DNA of 32,873 nucleotides from Cryomorphaceae bacterium (GCA_024639785.1 JAHEGI010000002.1:225239-258111); one strand, 5' to 3'. Counted from the first letter of the stretch, positions 15,045 through 23,244 are shown. A program made the numbers and translations. The notes: a model not told the origin generated them from the sequence alone.

Positions 15045-15869
15045 ATGATGCTGAACAAATTACATGCCGCGGTAGCCTTCATTATAGGTTCTTATGCCGT
15101 CCAAGCCCAATACGTATACCTGGATTTTCAGGATACCACCCTCCAAGTGAATGGTCAATACGTCGATATTGATTTGAACAATGATACGGCGTACGACTTT
15201 CGCTTCACCCTTTTGCGGGATACGGGCACGACAACCACATTGATTGATGCCGCCATTGTTTCTCCATTTGATTCAGTGACTTCAGGGATTTTTGGGCAAC
15301 AGCGCGGACTATTCCATTATGCGGACCGCCTCGATGTGGGTGACATGATCCAATCCACGGCATCGGCTTGGCTAGGAATGTCCCCCACGGATGAGTATGG
15401 GACGATTGACTATCGCTTTGACAGTGTGCATGACCCCTACTCTCAATGGCAAGCGCCCTACACGGATGGTTTTTTAGGGGCCCGAATTCAAAAAGATGGG
15501 GCCTATATCTATGGTTGGATTCGTTTAGAGATGGCTGCTGATGGCAAGTCTTTTACACTGAAGGATTGTGCGTATCAAGAAAAAGCGGATAGTAGCATGG
15601 AAGCGGGTCACTTGTGGATTGGCATGGAAGACCTGAGCCTTCAGGGTTATTCTTGGCTCGCCACGGGGGACGGTATTCAACTTCAGCGACCAAGTGATTC
15701 ACAACAAGCCACCGTTCAGGTGATTTCTAGTCTCGGACAACTTTTATTGGAAGGCCAATGGGTGGATGGAGACTGGGCATTCCCAAGTTCTTTGAGCCGC
15801 GACCGCGTGGTGATTCTTCACGTCCAAGAAGGGGATAAGCACTGGATCCAGCGCATTCCGCTCCGTTAG
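15045..15869 (+). CDS. Secreted protein with T9SS-like C-terminal sorting tail
   Basis: I do not recognise a known functional family. The 274-residue product starts with a signal peptide (about residues 1-21, ending SYAVQAQ). The middle part (22-200) is beta-rich and acidic with many D-N-D and T-T stretches, and contains DAYIYGWIRLEM-like aromatic strands (AYIYGWIRLEM near residue 154). The last 70 residues resemble the type A sorting domain of the Bacteroidota type IX secretion system: VQVISSLGQLLLEG, a turn region with SSLSRDRVVILHVQEG, and a final basic RIPLR. Such domains carry a protein across the outer membrane and are cleaved or lipid-anchored. It has its own TAACTTTG box and stands alone between the permease and aconitase. 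Confidence 0.7.
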   Translation: MMLNKLHAAVAFIIGSYAVQAQYVYLDFQDTTLQVNGQYVDIDLNNDTAYDFRFTLLRDTGTTTTLIDAAIVSPFDSVTSGIFGQQRGLFHYADRLDVGDMIQSTASAWLGMSPTDEYGTIDYRFDSVHDPYSQWQAPYTDGFLGARIQKDGAYIYGWIRLEMAADGKSFTLKDCAYQEKADSSMEAGHLWIGMEDLSLQGYSWLATGDGIQLQRPSDSQQATVQVISSLGQLLLEGQWVDGDWAFPSSLSRDRVVILHVQEGDKHWIQRIPLR

Positions 15870-15923
15870 TTGGATTGAAATAATTCATCTTTTCCTGCTT
15901 TTAGGAAGAAAATCTGCAATGAT

Positions 15924-15939
15924 TTCGGAATAATCCGAA
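15924..15939. promoter_or_regulatory. Palindrome just upstream of the acnA -7 box
   Basis: TTCGGA and TCCGAA flank ATAA in a perfect 6-bp inverted repeat that ends 1 bp before the -7 box of aconitase. The position, between where -33 and -7 would lie, would suit a repressor operator. It may also be a chance hairpin. Confidence 0.35.
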
Positions 15940-15940
15940 G

Positions 15941-15948
15941 TATTTTTG
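15941..15948 (+). promoter_or_regulatory. Promoter -7 box of aconitase gene
   Basis: TATTTTTG matches TAnnTTTG and lies 17 bp before the ATG at 15966. An ATG at 15962 is in another frame and leads nowhere. Confidence 0.6.
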
Positions 15949-15965
15949 CGTCAAACACTCGATGT

Positions 15966-18230
15966 ATGGCATTTGATATTGAAATGATTCGTGGCTTTTA
16001 TGAGCGCTTCCCTGGACGCGTGGCAGCTGCACGAACCGTCGTTGGTCACCCGTTGACCCTCTCTGAAAAAATCCTTTACGCCCACCTATGGCAGGGGGAT
16101 GCAACCGAGGCACATCAACGTGGAGCCTCTTATGTGGACTTCGCACCAGACCGAGTAGCTATGCAAGATGCCACGGCACAAATGGCGCTTCTACAGTTCA
16201 TGCAAGCAGGCCGCAAGCAAGCGGCTGTCCCCTCTACGGTACATTGTGATCACCTGATCCAAGCGCGCGTGGGCGCTTCGACCGACCTCCAAGAGGCGGT
16301 GAACAAGAGCAACGAGGTCTTCAATTTCTTGGCATCGGTATCCAATAAATATGGGATTGGCTTCTGGAAGCCCGGAGCGGGTATCATCCACCAAGTGGTT
16401 TTAGAAAACTATGCATTCCCTGGTGGAATGATGATTGGAACGGATTCGCACACGGTGAATGCTGGCGGTCTCGGCATGGTCGCTATCGGTGTAGGTGGCG
16501 CGGACGCCGTAGACGTAATGGCCGGTATGGCGTGGGAATTGAAATTCCCCAAGCTCATCGGTGTCAAATTGACCGGAGAACTCAACGGATGGGCCTCGGC
16601 CAAGGACGTGATTCTTAAAGTAGCCGGAATTCTTACGGTGAAGGGTGGTACGGGCTGCATTGTCGAGTATTTTGGAGAAGGTGCTGAGTCCCTTTCATGT
16701 ACTGGAAAGGGAACCATTTGTAACATGGGTGCCGAAATTGGTGCGACCACCTCGACGTTTGCTTACGATGCCTCAATGGAGCGCTACTTGCGCGCCACAG
16801 ATCGCAGCGATGTAGCGGATTTGGCCAATACCGTAGCGGGCGAACTCACGGCAGACACGGATGTATATGCCCATCCTGAGAAGTACTTTGATCAAGTTAT
16901 CGAGATTGACCTGTCTACGCTCGAACCCCATGTCAATGGACCGTTCACGCCTGATTTGGCTACGCCCATCTCCAAGCTCGGGGAAGTAGCCAAAGCAAAT
17001 CAGTGGCCCCTGGACGTGCAAGTAGGCTTGATCGGATCTTGTACGAACTCCTCCTACGAGGATTTGACTCGGGCCGCATCCGTAGCGAAGCAGGCGGCAG
17101 CCAAAAATTTGGCCGTGCAGTCAGAATACAGCGTCACCCCTGGATCAGAGCAAGTCCGCTACACGGCGGAGCGCGATGGATTACTTGGGGAATTTGAAGC
17201 GATTGGAGGAAAGGTCTTCGCCAATGCCTGTGGTCCTTGCATCGGTCAATGGGCCCGTGAAGGGGCTGACCAAGGTGAGAAGAATACCATTGTCCATTCC
17301 TTCAACCGAAACTTCGCGAAGCGTGCCGATGGCAATCCCAACACACACGCATTCGTGGCTTCCCCTGAAATTGTGACTGCGTTAGCGATTGCCGGACGTT
17401 TGGATTTTAACCCACTCACAGACACCTTGGTAAATCAATCGGGTGAAGCGGTCCGCCTGGATCCTCCGGTGGGTGAAGAGCTTCCATCACGCGGTTATGC
17501 GGTGGAGGATGCGGGCTACCAAGCCCCTGCAGCTGATGGCTCTGGGGTAGTTGTCGCGGTGAATCCGGAAAGCCAACGTCTCCAGTTGCTGGATTCATTT
17601 GCAGCCTGGGATGGCCAGAATATTTCTGGTGCCAAATTGTTGATCAAGGCGCAAGGCAAGTGCACAACGGATCACATTTCTATGGCTGGTCCATGGTTGC
17701 GCTACCGTGGTCATTTGGACAACATCGCAAATAACACGCTAACCGGCGCCGTGAATGCGTTCAATGGCGGAACAAACTCGGTGCTTAACCAACTCAGTGG
17801 GGAGTACGGGGAAGTTCCAGCGGTGCAACGAGCCTATAAAGCCGCGGGCATCCCTACCCTTGTAGTGGGTGACCAGAATTATGGGGAAGGATCGTCGCGT
17901 GAACACGCCGCCATGCAGCCGCGTCACCTCGGGGTTCGTGCGGTCTTAGTGAAGAGTTTCGCGCGTATTCACGAAACCAACCTGAAGAAGCAGGGCATGT
18001 TGGCCTTGACTTTTGTGGATGAAGCGGACTATGATGTCATTCAAGAGCAAGATGTCATTGACTTTGCGGACTTGACGTCGTTTGCTCCAGGTAAGCCTTT
18101 GACTTTAGTTTTCCATCACCAAGATGGTAGCCAACATCAAGTCTTGGCCAATCATACGTACAATGAACAGCAAATTGAATGGTTTAAGGCGGGCAGTGCC
18201 CTCAACCTGATCAAGCAAGGTCAGGCGTAA
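15966..18230 (+). CDS. acnA: Aconitate hydratase, mitochondrial-type
   Basis: Iron-sulfur enzyme that interconverts citrate and isocitrate in the TCA cycle. The 754-residue product is of the mitochondrial-like class, shorter than E. coli AcnA (about 890) and not AcnB-like. The three cluster ligands are visible: Cys359 in [14 protein letters not shown], and Cys422 and Cys425 in [11 protein letters not shown]. Substrate-site motifs include [13 protein letters not shown] (about 158-170) and, in the swivelling C-terminal domain, [14 protein letters not shown] with the catalytic Ser. It has its own TATTTTTG box with a palindrome next to it and is followed by a strong terminator, so it is probably transcribed alone. 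The symbol acnA is used in the broad sense common for this class. Confidence 0.95.
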   Translation: MAFDIEMIRGFYERFPGRVAAARTVVGHPLTLSEKILYAHLWQGDATEAHQRGASYVDFAPDRVAMQDATAQMALLQFMQAGRKQAAVPSTVHCDHLIQARVGASTDLQEAVNKSNEVFNFLASVSNKYGIGFWKPGAGIIHQVVLENYAFPGGMMIGTDSHTVNAGGLGMVAIGVGGADAVDVMAGMAWELKFPKLIGVKLTGELNGWASAKDVILKVAGILTVKGGTGCIVEYFGEGAESLSCTGKGTICNMGAEIGATTSTFAYDASMERYLRATDRSDVADLANTVAGELTADTDVYAHPEKYFDQVIEIDLSTLEPHVNGPFTPDLATPISKLGEVAKANQWPLDVQVGLIGSCTNSSYEDLTRAASVAKQAAAKNLAVQSEYSVTPGSEQVRYTAERDGLLGEFEAIGGKVFANACGPCIGQWAREGADQGEKNTIVHSFNRNFAKRADGNPNTHAFVASPEIVTALAIAGRLDFNPLTDTLVNQSGEAVRLDPPVGEELPSRGYAVEDAGYQAPAADGSGVVVAVNPESQRLQLLDSFAAWDGQNISGAKLLIKAQGKCTTDHISMAGPWLRYRGHLDNIANNTLTGAVNAFNGGTNSVLNQLSGEYGEVPAVQRAYKAAGIPTLVVGDQNYGEGSSREHAAMQPRHLGVRAVLVKSFARIHETNLKKQGMLALTFVDEADYDVIQEQDVIDFADLTSFAPGKPLTLVFHHQDGSQHQVLANHTYNEQQIEWFKAGSALNLIKQGQA

Positions 18231-18258
18231 ATCAACCATGCGTTTATAAGTATTCAAG

Positions 18259-18287
18259 GCCGCAGCTTCACCAGCTGCGGCTTTTTT
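18259..18287 (+). terminator. Intrinsic terminator after aconitase
   Basis: A 9-bp perfect stem GCCGCAGCT (18259-18267) and AGCTGCGGC (18273-18281) with loop TCACC is followed by six T. It lies 28 bp after the stop codon and only 13 bp before the next start, so it separates aconitase from the MFS-led gene run. Confidence 0.92.
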
Positions 18288-18300
18288 ATACCTTCCCCGT

Positions 18301-19584
18301 ATGGACTACTCAAAACGTACTCAATGGGGTTGGGCGATGTATGACTGGGCAAATTCGTCCTATAGCTTAGTCATTGGCACGGCCATTTTCCCGATCTACT
18401 ATGCGGCAGTGATGGAAGGTGCCGGCAAAGAGGGATTCGCGTTTTTTGGGGGGCATATAAGCACGACTGCGGCCTACACCTTTGCGGTGGCAGCGTCTTT
18501 TTTGACCGTAAGTCTTATCACGCCCTACCTCAGCGCCCTTGCGGAATTAGGTGGGTCGAAAAAGCAGTTCATGCGCGGATTTATTTATGCGGGTTCTGTG
18601 GCCTGTATGGGCATGTACTTTTTTACCGAAGAGGCCCTTTGGTGGGGATTGCTCGCTCCCTATCTCGCCTCCTTTTGTTTCAGTGGAAGCCTAGTATTTT
18701 ACAACTCCTACCTACCAGAAATCGCCCCTGCGGAGGCCCAGGATGCGCTCTCCGCACGTGGATTTGCCCTCGGATATTTGGGTTCGAGTTTGGTGCTCAT
18801 TGCGGCATTAGCATGCATTCAAAACCCGAATTGGTTTAATCAAGAGGGGGTGGGTTGGATCACGCGAATGAGCTTTGTGACAGTGGGACTGTGGTGGCTC
18901 GGCTGGGGTGAGTATTCCTTGAGCCGATTACCAAAAGGGCATAAGGTGGCCGACCAGATTCGAGAGAAAGGGTGGATTCGCGCAGCCTACCATCAGGTGT
19001 TTGCCGTAGTGAAGGAATTTCGTGCCATGCAAGGCGTACAACGCTTCCTGATAGGATTTTTCTTTGCGTCTGCAGGCGTCCAGACAATCATTCTTATTGC
19101 CTCTTTATTTGGCACGAAGGTACTTGGCTTAGAAACCTCGGCCTTGATTACAACGATTTTACTCATCCAGTTTGTTGGAATTCTCGGTTCTTGGATCTTC
19201 AGCAAGCTGAGTGCATGGTGGGGCAATTTGCGTGCATTGATCTTAGCGGGATTCCTGTGGGTTTGCATATGTGCTTTAGCCTACGTCGTGGATACCGAAA
19301 CACAGTTTTATCTGCTGGGATCCGCTGTCGGCTTGGTCCTAGGTGGAATACAATCCCTTGCACGTTCCACGTTTTCCAAGTTGTTGCCCGCAGAGGGGGA
19401 GCATGTGACCTATTTCAGTTTTTTTGATATTGCGGAAAAACTGGCGACAGTCCTCGGCATGGTGGCCGTTGGGTGGATGGAGACAATGACCGGTGATTTG
19501 CGGCTTTCCGCTTTATTGCTTTCCGCTTTTTTCCTTTGTGCGGTAATCGCATGGATGGGCGTCAAAACGGCACAAAAGTTGTAA
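18301..19584 (+). CDS. MFS transporter, UMF1/Atg22-like family
   Basis: Inner-membrane transporter of 427 residues with about 12 hydrophobic segments. It resembles the UMF1/vacuole-effluxer Atg22-like branch of the major facilitator superfamily: the N-terminal WAMYDWANSSYSLVIGTAIFPIYYA (about residues 11-35) is the family hallmark. FYNSYLPEIAP (near residue 138) and GGIQSLARSTFSKLLP (near residue 350) also fit. Yeast Atg22 exports amino acids from the vacuole; bacterial members are poorly characterised and the substrate here is unknown. It is the first gene after the aconitase terminator, with TACCTTCC (18291-18298), an imperfect -7 box, 2 bp before its ATG. The cytochrome lipoprotein gene follows 10 bp later, so it probably leads that operon. 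Confidence 0.85.
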   Translation: MDYSKRTQWGWAMYDWANSSYSLVIGTAIFPIYYAAVMEGAGKEGFAFFGGHISTTAAYTFAVAASFLTVSLITPYLSALAELGGSKKQFMRGFIYAGSVACMGMYFFTEEALWWGLLAPYLASFCFSGSLVFYNSYLPEIAPAEAQDALSARGFALGYLGSSLVLIAALACIQNPNWFNQEGVGWITRMSFVTVGLWWLGWGEYSLSRLPKGHKVADQIREKGWIRAAYHQVFAVVKEFRAMQGVQRFLIGFFFASAGVQTIILIASLFGTKVLGLETSALITTILLIQFVGILGSWIFSKLSAWWGNLRALILAGFLWVCICALAYVVDTETQFYLLGSAVGLVLGGIQSLARSTFSKLLPAEGEHVTYFSFFDIAEKLATVLGMVAVGWMETMTGDLRLSALLLSAFFLCAVIAWMGVKTAQKL

Positions 19585-19594
19585 TCTTCAACCT

Positions 19595-19951
19595 ATGAAT
19601 GCGCTTCGAATTTTAGCTCTAATCCTCACGTTGAGCCTTGGTTCATGTTATTACGATCATGCGGATGAACTCTATGGTAGCACCCCTTGCGATGTTTCTT
19701 CCGTGACCTGGACGGTGGATATTCAGCCCATGCTGCAGGCGCAATGCGTGTCTTGCCATTCGGGAGCCTCGCCTTCGGGAGGAAAGGATTTGAGTACCTA
19801 TGCCAATGTCAAGCTCTATTTAGGTGGGGCCGTAAGCCGAATGAATAAGCCTTTGGGAGATCCGCTGATTATGCCGCCAAGTGGACCACTCGCTACCTGT
19901 ATTTTGAATAAATTAGACGCATGGGTAGCTGCTGGCGCCCTCGAAAATTAA
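19595..19951 (+). CDS. Monohaem c-type cytochrome lipoprotein
   Basis: Small periplasmic or outer-membrane-anchored cytochrome of 118 residues. A lipoprotein signal peptide ends at the lipobox LGSC (Cys18). The haem motif is CVSCH (Cys51, Cys54, His55), and Met93 in LIMPPSG is the likely distal ligand. Cys32 and Cys102 flank the domain and may form a disulfide. The domain from Cys32 to the end aligns by eye with the C-terminal half of the dihaem protein at 21386-22039: both have C-D near the start, an AQCVxCH haem site, L-x-x-Y-A, PL(I)MPP, a later Cys and a Trp-x-x-x-G ending. It lies 10 bp after the MFS gene and 11 bp before the YceI gene. It presumably carries electrons within the envelope; the partner is not known. 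Confidence 0.85.
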   Translation: MNALRILALILTLSLGSCYYDHADELYGSTPCDVSSVTWTVDIQPMLQAQCVSCHSGASPSGGKDLSTYANVKLYLGGAVSRMNKPLGDPLIMPPSGPLATCILNKLDAWVAAGALEN

Positions 19952-19962
19952 CCTTTGAACCT

Positions 19963-20508
19963 ATGAAAAAGTCGCTAACTCTTGCGGTTGCCCTGTTGGC
20001 CGTGTTCTCCGCATCTGCTCAAAAATTGGTCAGCCGAGAAACCTATGTGCATTTCTTCTCCGAGACGCCCATTGAGGATATTGAAGCCCATTTAAATGAT
20101 GGGGTGGGCCTGTTAAATACGGAGAACAATGAATTCGTTTTCCAGGTAACAATCCAGTCCTTCACCTTCGAAAAGGCCCTGATGCAAGAGCATTTCAATG
20201 AAAACTATATGGAGTCAAGCAAGTATCCTAAAGCCATTTTTAAAGGCAAGGTGCTTGGCGACGTGAGCTATGCCAAGCCAGGAAGCTACTCGGTTACTTT
20301 GGACGGAGAAATGACCATCCACGGGAAAGCGAACAAAGCAAAAGTCCCTGCCGTCATTCAGGTGAGTAAGGATGGCTTGGTGGTGCTAGAATCCACCTTC
20401 ATCGTGAAGCCGACAGACTATGACATCGAAATTCCGAGCATGGTCGTCACCAAAATTGCGAAGGAACTCGAGGTGAAAGTGAAGTCCACCCTTCGCGCAC
20501 TCCGCTAA
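19963..20508 (+). CDS. YceI family periplasmic lipid-binding protein
   Basis: YceI-family protein with a lipocalin-like beta-barrel; structurally characterised members bind long isoprenoid chains such as polyprenyl quinones. The 181-residue product begins with a signal peptide (MKKSLTLAVALLAVFSASAQ, residues 1-20). The mature part has the family pattern: HFFSETPIEDIEAH, then FVFQVTIQSFTFEKALMQEHFNENYM, YPKAIFKGKV, GEMTIHGKAN and a final EIPSMVV-type strand. The start at 19963 gives a clean signal peptide; the in-frame ATG at 19921 lies inside the preceding gene. The stop codon shares its last base with the next ATG (TAATG), so translation is coupled to the DUF5777-like barrel. Position between two haem lipoproteins suggests a redox or quinone-related role. 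Confidence 0.9.
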   Translation: MKKSLTLAVALLAVFSASAQKLVSRETYVHFFSETPIEDIEAHLNDGVGLLNTENNEFVFQVTIQSFTFEKALMQEHFNENYMESSKYPKAIFKGKVLGDVSYAKPGSYSVTLDGEMTIHGKANKAKVPAVIQVSKDGLVVLESTFIVKPTDYDIEIPSMVVTKIAKELEVKVKSTLRALR

Positions 20509-21383
20509 TGCGACAACTGTTTTTCCTCGGGTTAGTTCTTTTAGGCAGCTCCCTTCGGGCGCAGGATGACTTAATGGCGGAACTCGAGTTGTTGGCTCCA
20601 GCACCGACAAAGTCCTATAGTTACGCAACGTTTAAGGGTACTCGAGTAATCAATCAGCAGTCCATTGAGCTCCCGGGCAAGGGAGTGGGTCAGTTCGTTA
20701 TTGGTCACCGATTTGGGGCCTTAAATGATCGACCACTCTACAATCTCTTTGGCTTGGATGTGGCCCAAATTCGTTTTGAGTACAGCTATTCACCTTATGC
20801 TTGGTTGAATGTGGGTGCTGGCCGCTCTTCAGGCTCCAAGACCTACGACACTTTTGCTAAAATCCGATTCCTACGTCAGTCTTCTGGCTCTGGGTGGAAT
20901 TCTCCGGTTTCCATGGCGTATTACACGAGTGCAACGCTTGTCACGACGCCGTTTTCCGATGGATTTGACCATTACTTTACCGATCGACTCGCCTATACGC
21001 ACCAAGTCTTGGTGGCTCGAAAATTCACGGATGCGCTTTCCTTGCAGCTCTCCCCAACCTTGGTGCATTTTAATCTGGTGCCCACGGTGGCCGATGCGAA
21101 TGATCAATGGGCTCTTTCTTTTGCTGGACGATATAAATTGACACAGCGAATGGCCCTGACTGCAGAGTACATGCTGAACCTAAACGCCGTGGATGGTTAC
21201 CACAATTCGGGCAGCATTGGCCTAGATATTGAAACGGGAGGGCATGTATTCCAATTCCATTTGACCAACTCCCGTTCGATGGCAGATCCCCAATGGATGA
21301 TGCAGACTCCGGGACAGTGGAGCCGTGGGGACATTTTTCTTGGGTTCAATATTACGCGTGTATTCACCCACGTGAGACCTTGA
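20508..21383 (+). CDS. DUF5777-like outer-membrane beta-barrel protein
   Basis: Predicted outer-membrane barrel of 291 residues. A signal peptide (residues 1-18, ending SSLRAQ) is followed by repeated amphipathic, aromatic strands such as VGQFVIGHRFGALN, IRFEYSYSPYAWLNVGAG, TYDTFAKIRFL and ALTAEYMLNLNAV, ending in a strand with FLGFNITRVF. The pattern, size and setting beside a YceI gene and c-type cytochromes match the DUF5777 barrel family of Bacteroidota. The function of the family is not established to my knowledge. The start overlaps the YceI stop by 1 bp and the dihaem cytochrome gene follows after 2 bp, the tightest spacing in this operon. A pore or scaffold for the neighbouring haem proteins is possible but speculative. 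Confidence 0.78.
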   Translation: MRQLFFLGLVLLGSSLRAQDDLMAELELLAPAPTKSYSYATFKGTRVINQQSIELPGKGVGQFVIGHRFGALNDRPLYNLFGLDVAQIRFEYSYSPYAWLNVGAGRSSGSKTYDTFAKIRFLRQSSGSGWNSPVSMAYYTSATLVTTPFSDGFDHYFTDRLAYTHQVLVARKFTDALSLQLSPTLVHFNLVPTVADANDQWALSFAGRYKLTQRMALTAEYMLNLNAVDGYHNSGSIGLDIETGGHVFQFHLTNSRSMADPQWMMQTPGQWSRGDIFLGFNITRVFTHVRP

Positions 21384-21385
21384 GC

Positions 21386-22039
21386 ATGAATCGCATTGTT
21401 CTCCCGTGGCTTTTTCTTTCTTTCGCGTGGTGTGCGGGGTCATGTAGTCATCAGGTTGCGCCTATGGACTGTGACCCGGGGACCGTGGATTTTACCCATG
21501 AGGTATTACCCCTGATCCAATCCAATTGTGCTATGTCGGGTTGCCATGTAGGAGTCAATGCCCCAGATGGCGTCCGTTTAACGAATTACCCCCAAATCAT
21601 ACAGCATGTCAAAGCGGGTAAACCCGACCAGAGCCATCTCTATGAGTCCATCGTGAGTACAGGGGGGCATCGTATGCCGCCGGCCCCTATGAGTCCGTTG
21701 AGTCAAGCGCTGAAAGATTTGATTCGCCTATGGATTGCTCAAGGCGCTTTGGAGACGAATTGCAATAATGCGGGTTGTGACACCTTGGCTCAGGCGTCTT
21801 GGGCACAGGTTTCCAATGTGTTTAATGCGCAATGTGTAGGCTGCCACCAGGCGGCTGGAGCGAGTGGTAATGTTCGATTGGATGATTATGCGGAAGCCGT
21901 ATATGCAGTGAATAGCCGCGGACTAGCCTCGACACTTCATGGAACCAATGGCGCGCCCTTGATGCCCCCCAACGGGGGAACTTCGGCATGCGACGTAGCC
22001 ATCATTGAGCGCTGGATACGAACAGGAACACCCCAATAG
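21386..22039 (+). CDS. Dihaem c-type cytochrome lipoprotein with a CX4CH site
   Basis: Envelope cytochrome of 217 residues made of two similar domains. The signal peptide ends near AGSC (Cys20, likely lipidated). Domain 1 has the unusual haem motif C-AMSG-C-H (Cys48, Cys53, His54; four residues between the cysteines) and Met97 in RMPP. Domain 2 has the standard CVGCH (Cys150, Cys153, His154) and Met193 in LMPPNGG. Both end in a Trp-Ile-x-x-Gly helix (WIAQGALETN and WIRTGTPQ). Domain 2 matches the monohaem protein at 19595-19951 closely. An in-frame ATG at 21293 would put 31 residues without a signal peptide in front and lies inside the barrel gene, so 21386 was chosen. LhgO follows after 5 bp. 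Confidence 0.85.
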   Translation: MNRIVLPWLFLSFAWCAGSCSHQVAPMDCDPGTVDFTHEVLPLIQSNCAMSGCHVGVNAPDGVRLTNYPQIIQHVKAGKPDQSHLYESIVSTGGHRMPPAPMSPLSQALKDLIRLWIAQGALETNCNNAGCDTLAQASWAQVSNVFNAQCVGCHQAAGASGNVRLDDYAEAVYAVNSRGLASTLHGTNGAPLMPPNGGTSACDVAIIERWIRTGTPQ

Positions 22040-22044
22040 GACGT

Positions 22045-23244
22045 ATGACGCAACGCTTCGATTTTATTGCCGTCGGAGGAGGTATCGTAGGAGCCGCTAC
22101 GGCCTACCAATATGCCCAGCGCCATCCAGGCGCCCGCATCGCCATTCTGGAAAAAGAAAAACGCCCAGCGGCCCATCAAACCGGAAGAAACTCTGGTGTC
22201 ATCCATTCGGGTCTCTATTATGCGCCCGGCTCGCTCAAAGCGCAAACCTGCTTAAAAGGCTATGCTCAGTTGCTGGATTTTTGCGAAGCCCATCAAGTTC
22301 GTTATGAGGTCTGTGGGAAAATAGTCGTCGCTACGAATGAGGAAGAATCAAATCGCCTCGAAATCCTTCAAGAAAGAGGGCGGAAAAACGGCTTAGCGGG
22401 GCTCGAATTTCTAGACTCGAAACAAACCCTAGAGGTCGAGCCGCACATTCAGGCTTTTCGCGCCTTGTGGGTGCCTCAGACGGGCATTGTAGACTACCCA
22501 GGAATGACGGAAGCACTGATTCAACGCGCACTTGCATCGAAAGGCTCCCTACATCTTGAAACGCAGGTAATTTCCATGGAGCGCAAAGGAGATATAACCA
22601 CGCTCAAAAGCCATCAAGGTGACCTTTTTGAGGCACCGCTAGTCGTGGTTTGTGCGGGCCTTCAGAGTGATCGAATGGCACAGATGGATGGCTTAAAAAG
22701 TGCAGTACGCATTGTTCCATTTCGCGGGGATTATTATGATTTGACCCCGGCCGCAGCGCACAAGGTTCGGAATCTCGTCTATCCGGTAGCGGATCCAAAC
22801 TTCCCATTCCTGGGCGTGCATTTTACTCGAATGGTGGATGGCGGCGTGGAATGCGGGCCAAATGCCGTCTTCTCATTTGCCCGTGAGGGCTACCACAAAA
22901 CGGCATTTGACCTCAGGGATTCGGCCTCAGCGCTCAGTTTTGGCGGGACGTGGAGGTTGTTTTCACAGCATTGGCGGTATGGATTGGGAGAATATGAACG
23001 CGCATTCTCAAAAGCCAAATTCCTTCAAGCCCTTCAAAAAATGATGCCTGGTTTAACCATGGAGGACATTGTGCCGGGACGGGCAGGGATTCGCGCGCAA
23101 GCCTTAACCCCTCGAGGGAAACTCGTCGATGATTTTGTCATTGAAAAAGGAGCTGCCGCGGTGCATGTCTTGAATGCTCCCTCGCCGGCAGCCACCGCCT
23201 CCTTGGCGATAGGCGAAGAGATTTTAACGCGTCTCGGCCTCTAA
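22045..23244 (+). CDS. lhgO: L-2-hydroxyglutarate oxidase/dehydrogenase
   Basis: FAD-dependent enzyme of the DAO family that oxidises L-2-hydroxyglutarate to 2-oxoglutarate; the E. coli enzyme passes electrons to the quinone pool. The 399-residue product has the dinucleotide-binding motif VGGGIVGAATAYQ (residues 9-21), then AAHQTGRNSGVIHSGLYYAPG (about 41-61), the LhgO family signature. Near the C-terminus are GRAGIRAQAL and the second FAD segment HVLNAPSPAATASLAIGEEI. Length is standard. It is the last gene of the run begun by the MFS gene, 5 bp after the dihaem cytochrome, and overlaps the end of the convergent deacylase gene by 4 bp. Its place next to haem proteins and YceI would fit electron delivery to quinone, but that link is inference. 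Confidence 0.9.
   Translation: MTQRFDFIAVGGGIVGAATAYQYAQRHPGARIAILEKEKRPAAHQTGRNSGVIHSGLYYAPGSLKAQTCLKGYAQLLDFCEAHQVRYEVCGKIVVATNEEESNRLEILQERGRKNGLAGLEFLDSKQTLEVEPHIQAFRALWVPQTGIVDYPGMTEALIQRALASKGSLHLETQVISMERKGDITTLKSHQGDLFEAPLVVVCAGLQSDRMAQMDGLKSAVRIVPFRGDYYDLTPAAAHKVRNLVYPVADPNFPFLGVHFTRMVDGGVECGPNAVFSFAREGYHKTAFDLRDSASALSFGGTWRLFSQHWRYGLGEYERAFSKAKFLQALQKMMPGLTMEDIVPGRAGIRAQALTPRGKLVDDFVIEKGAAAVHVLNAPSPAATASLAIGEEILTRLGL

Noticed and set aside
15888-15912. A hairpin TTCCT/AGGAA after the secreted-protein gene as a terminator.
   Set aside because: The stem is only 5 bp and no T-run follows, so it cannot be supported as an intrinsic terminator.
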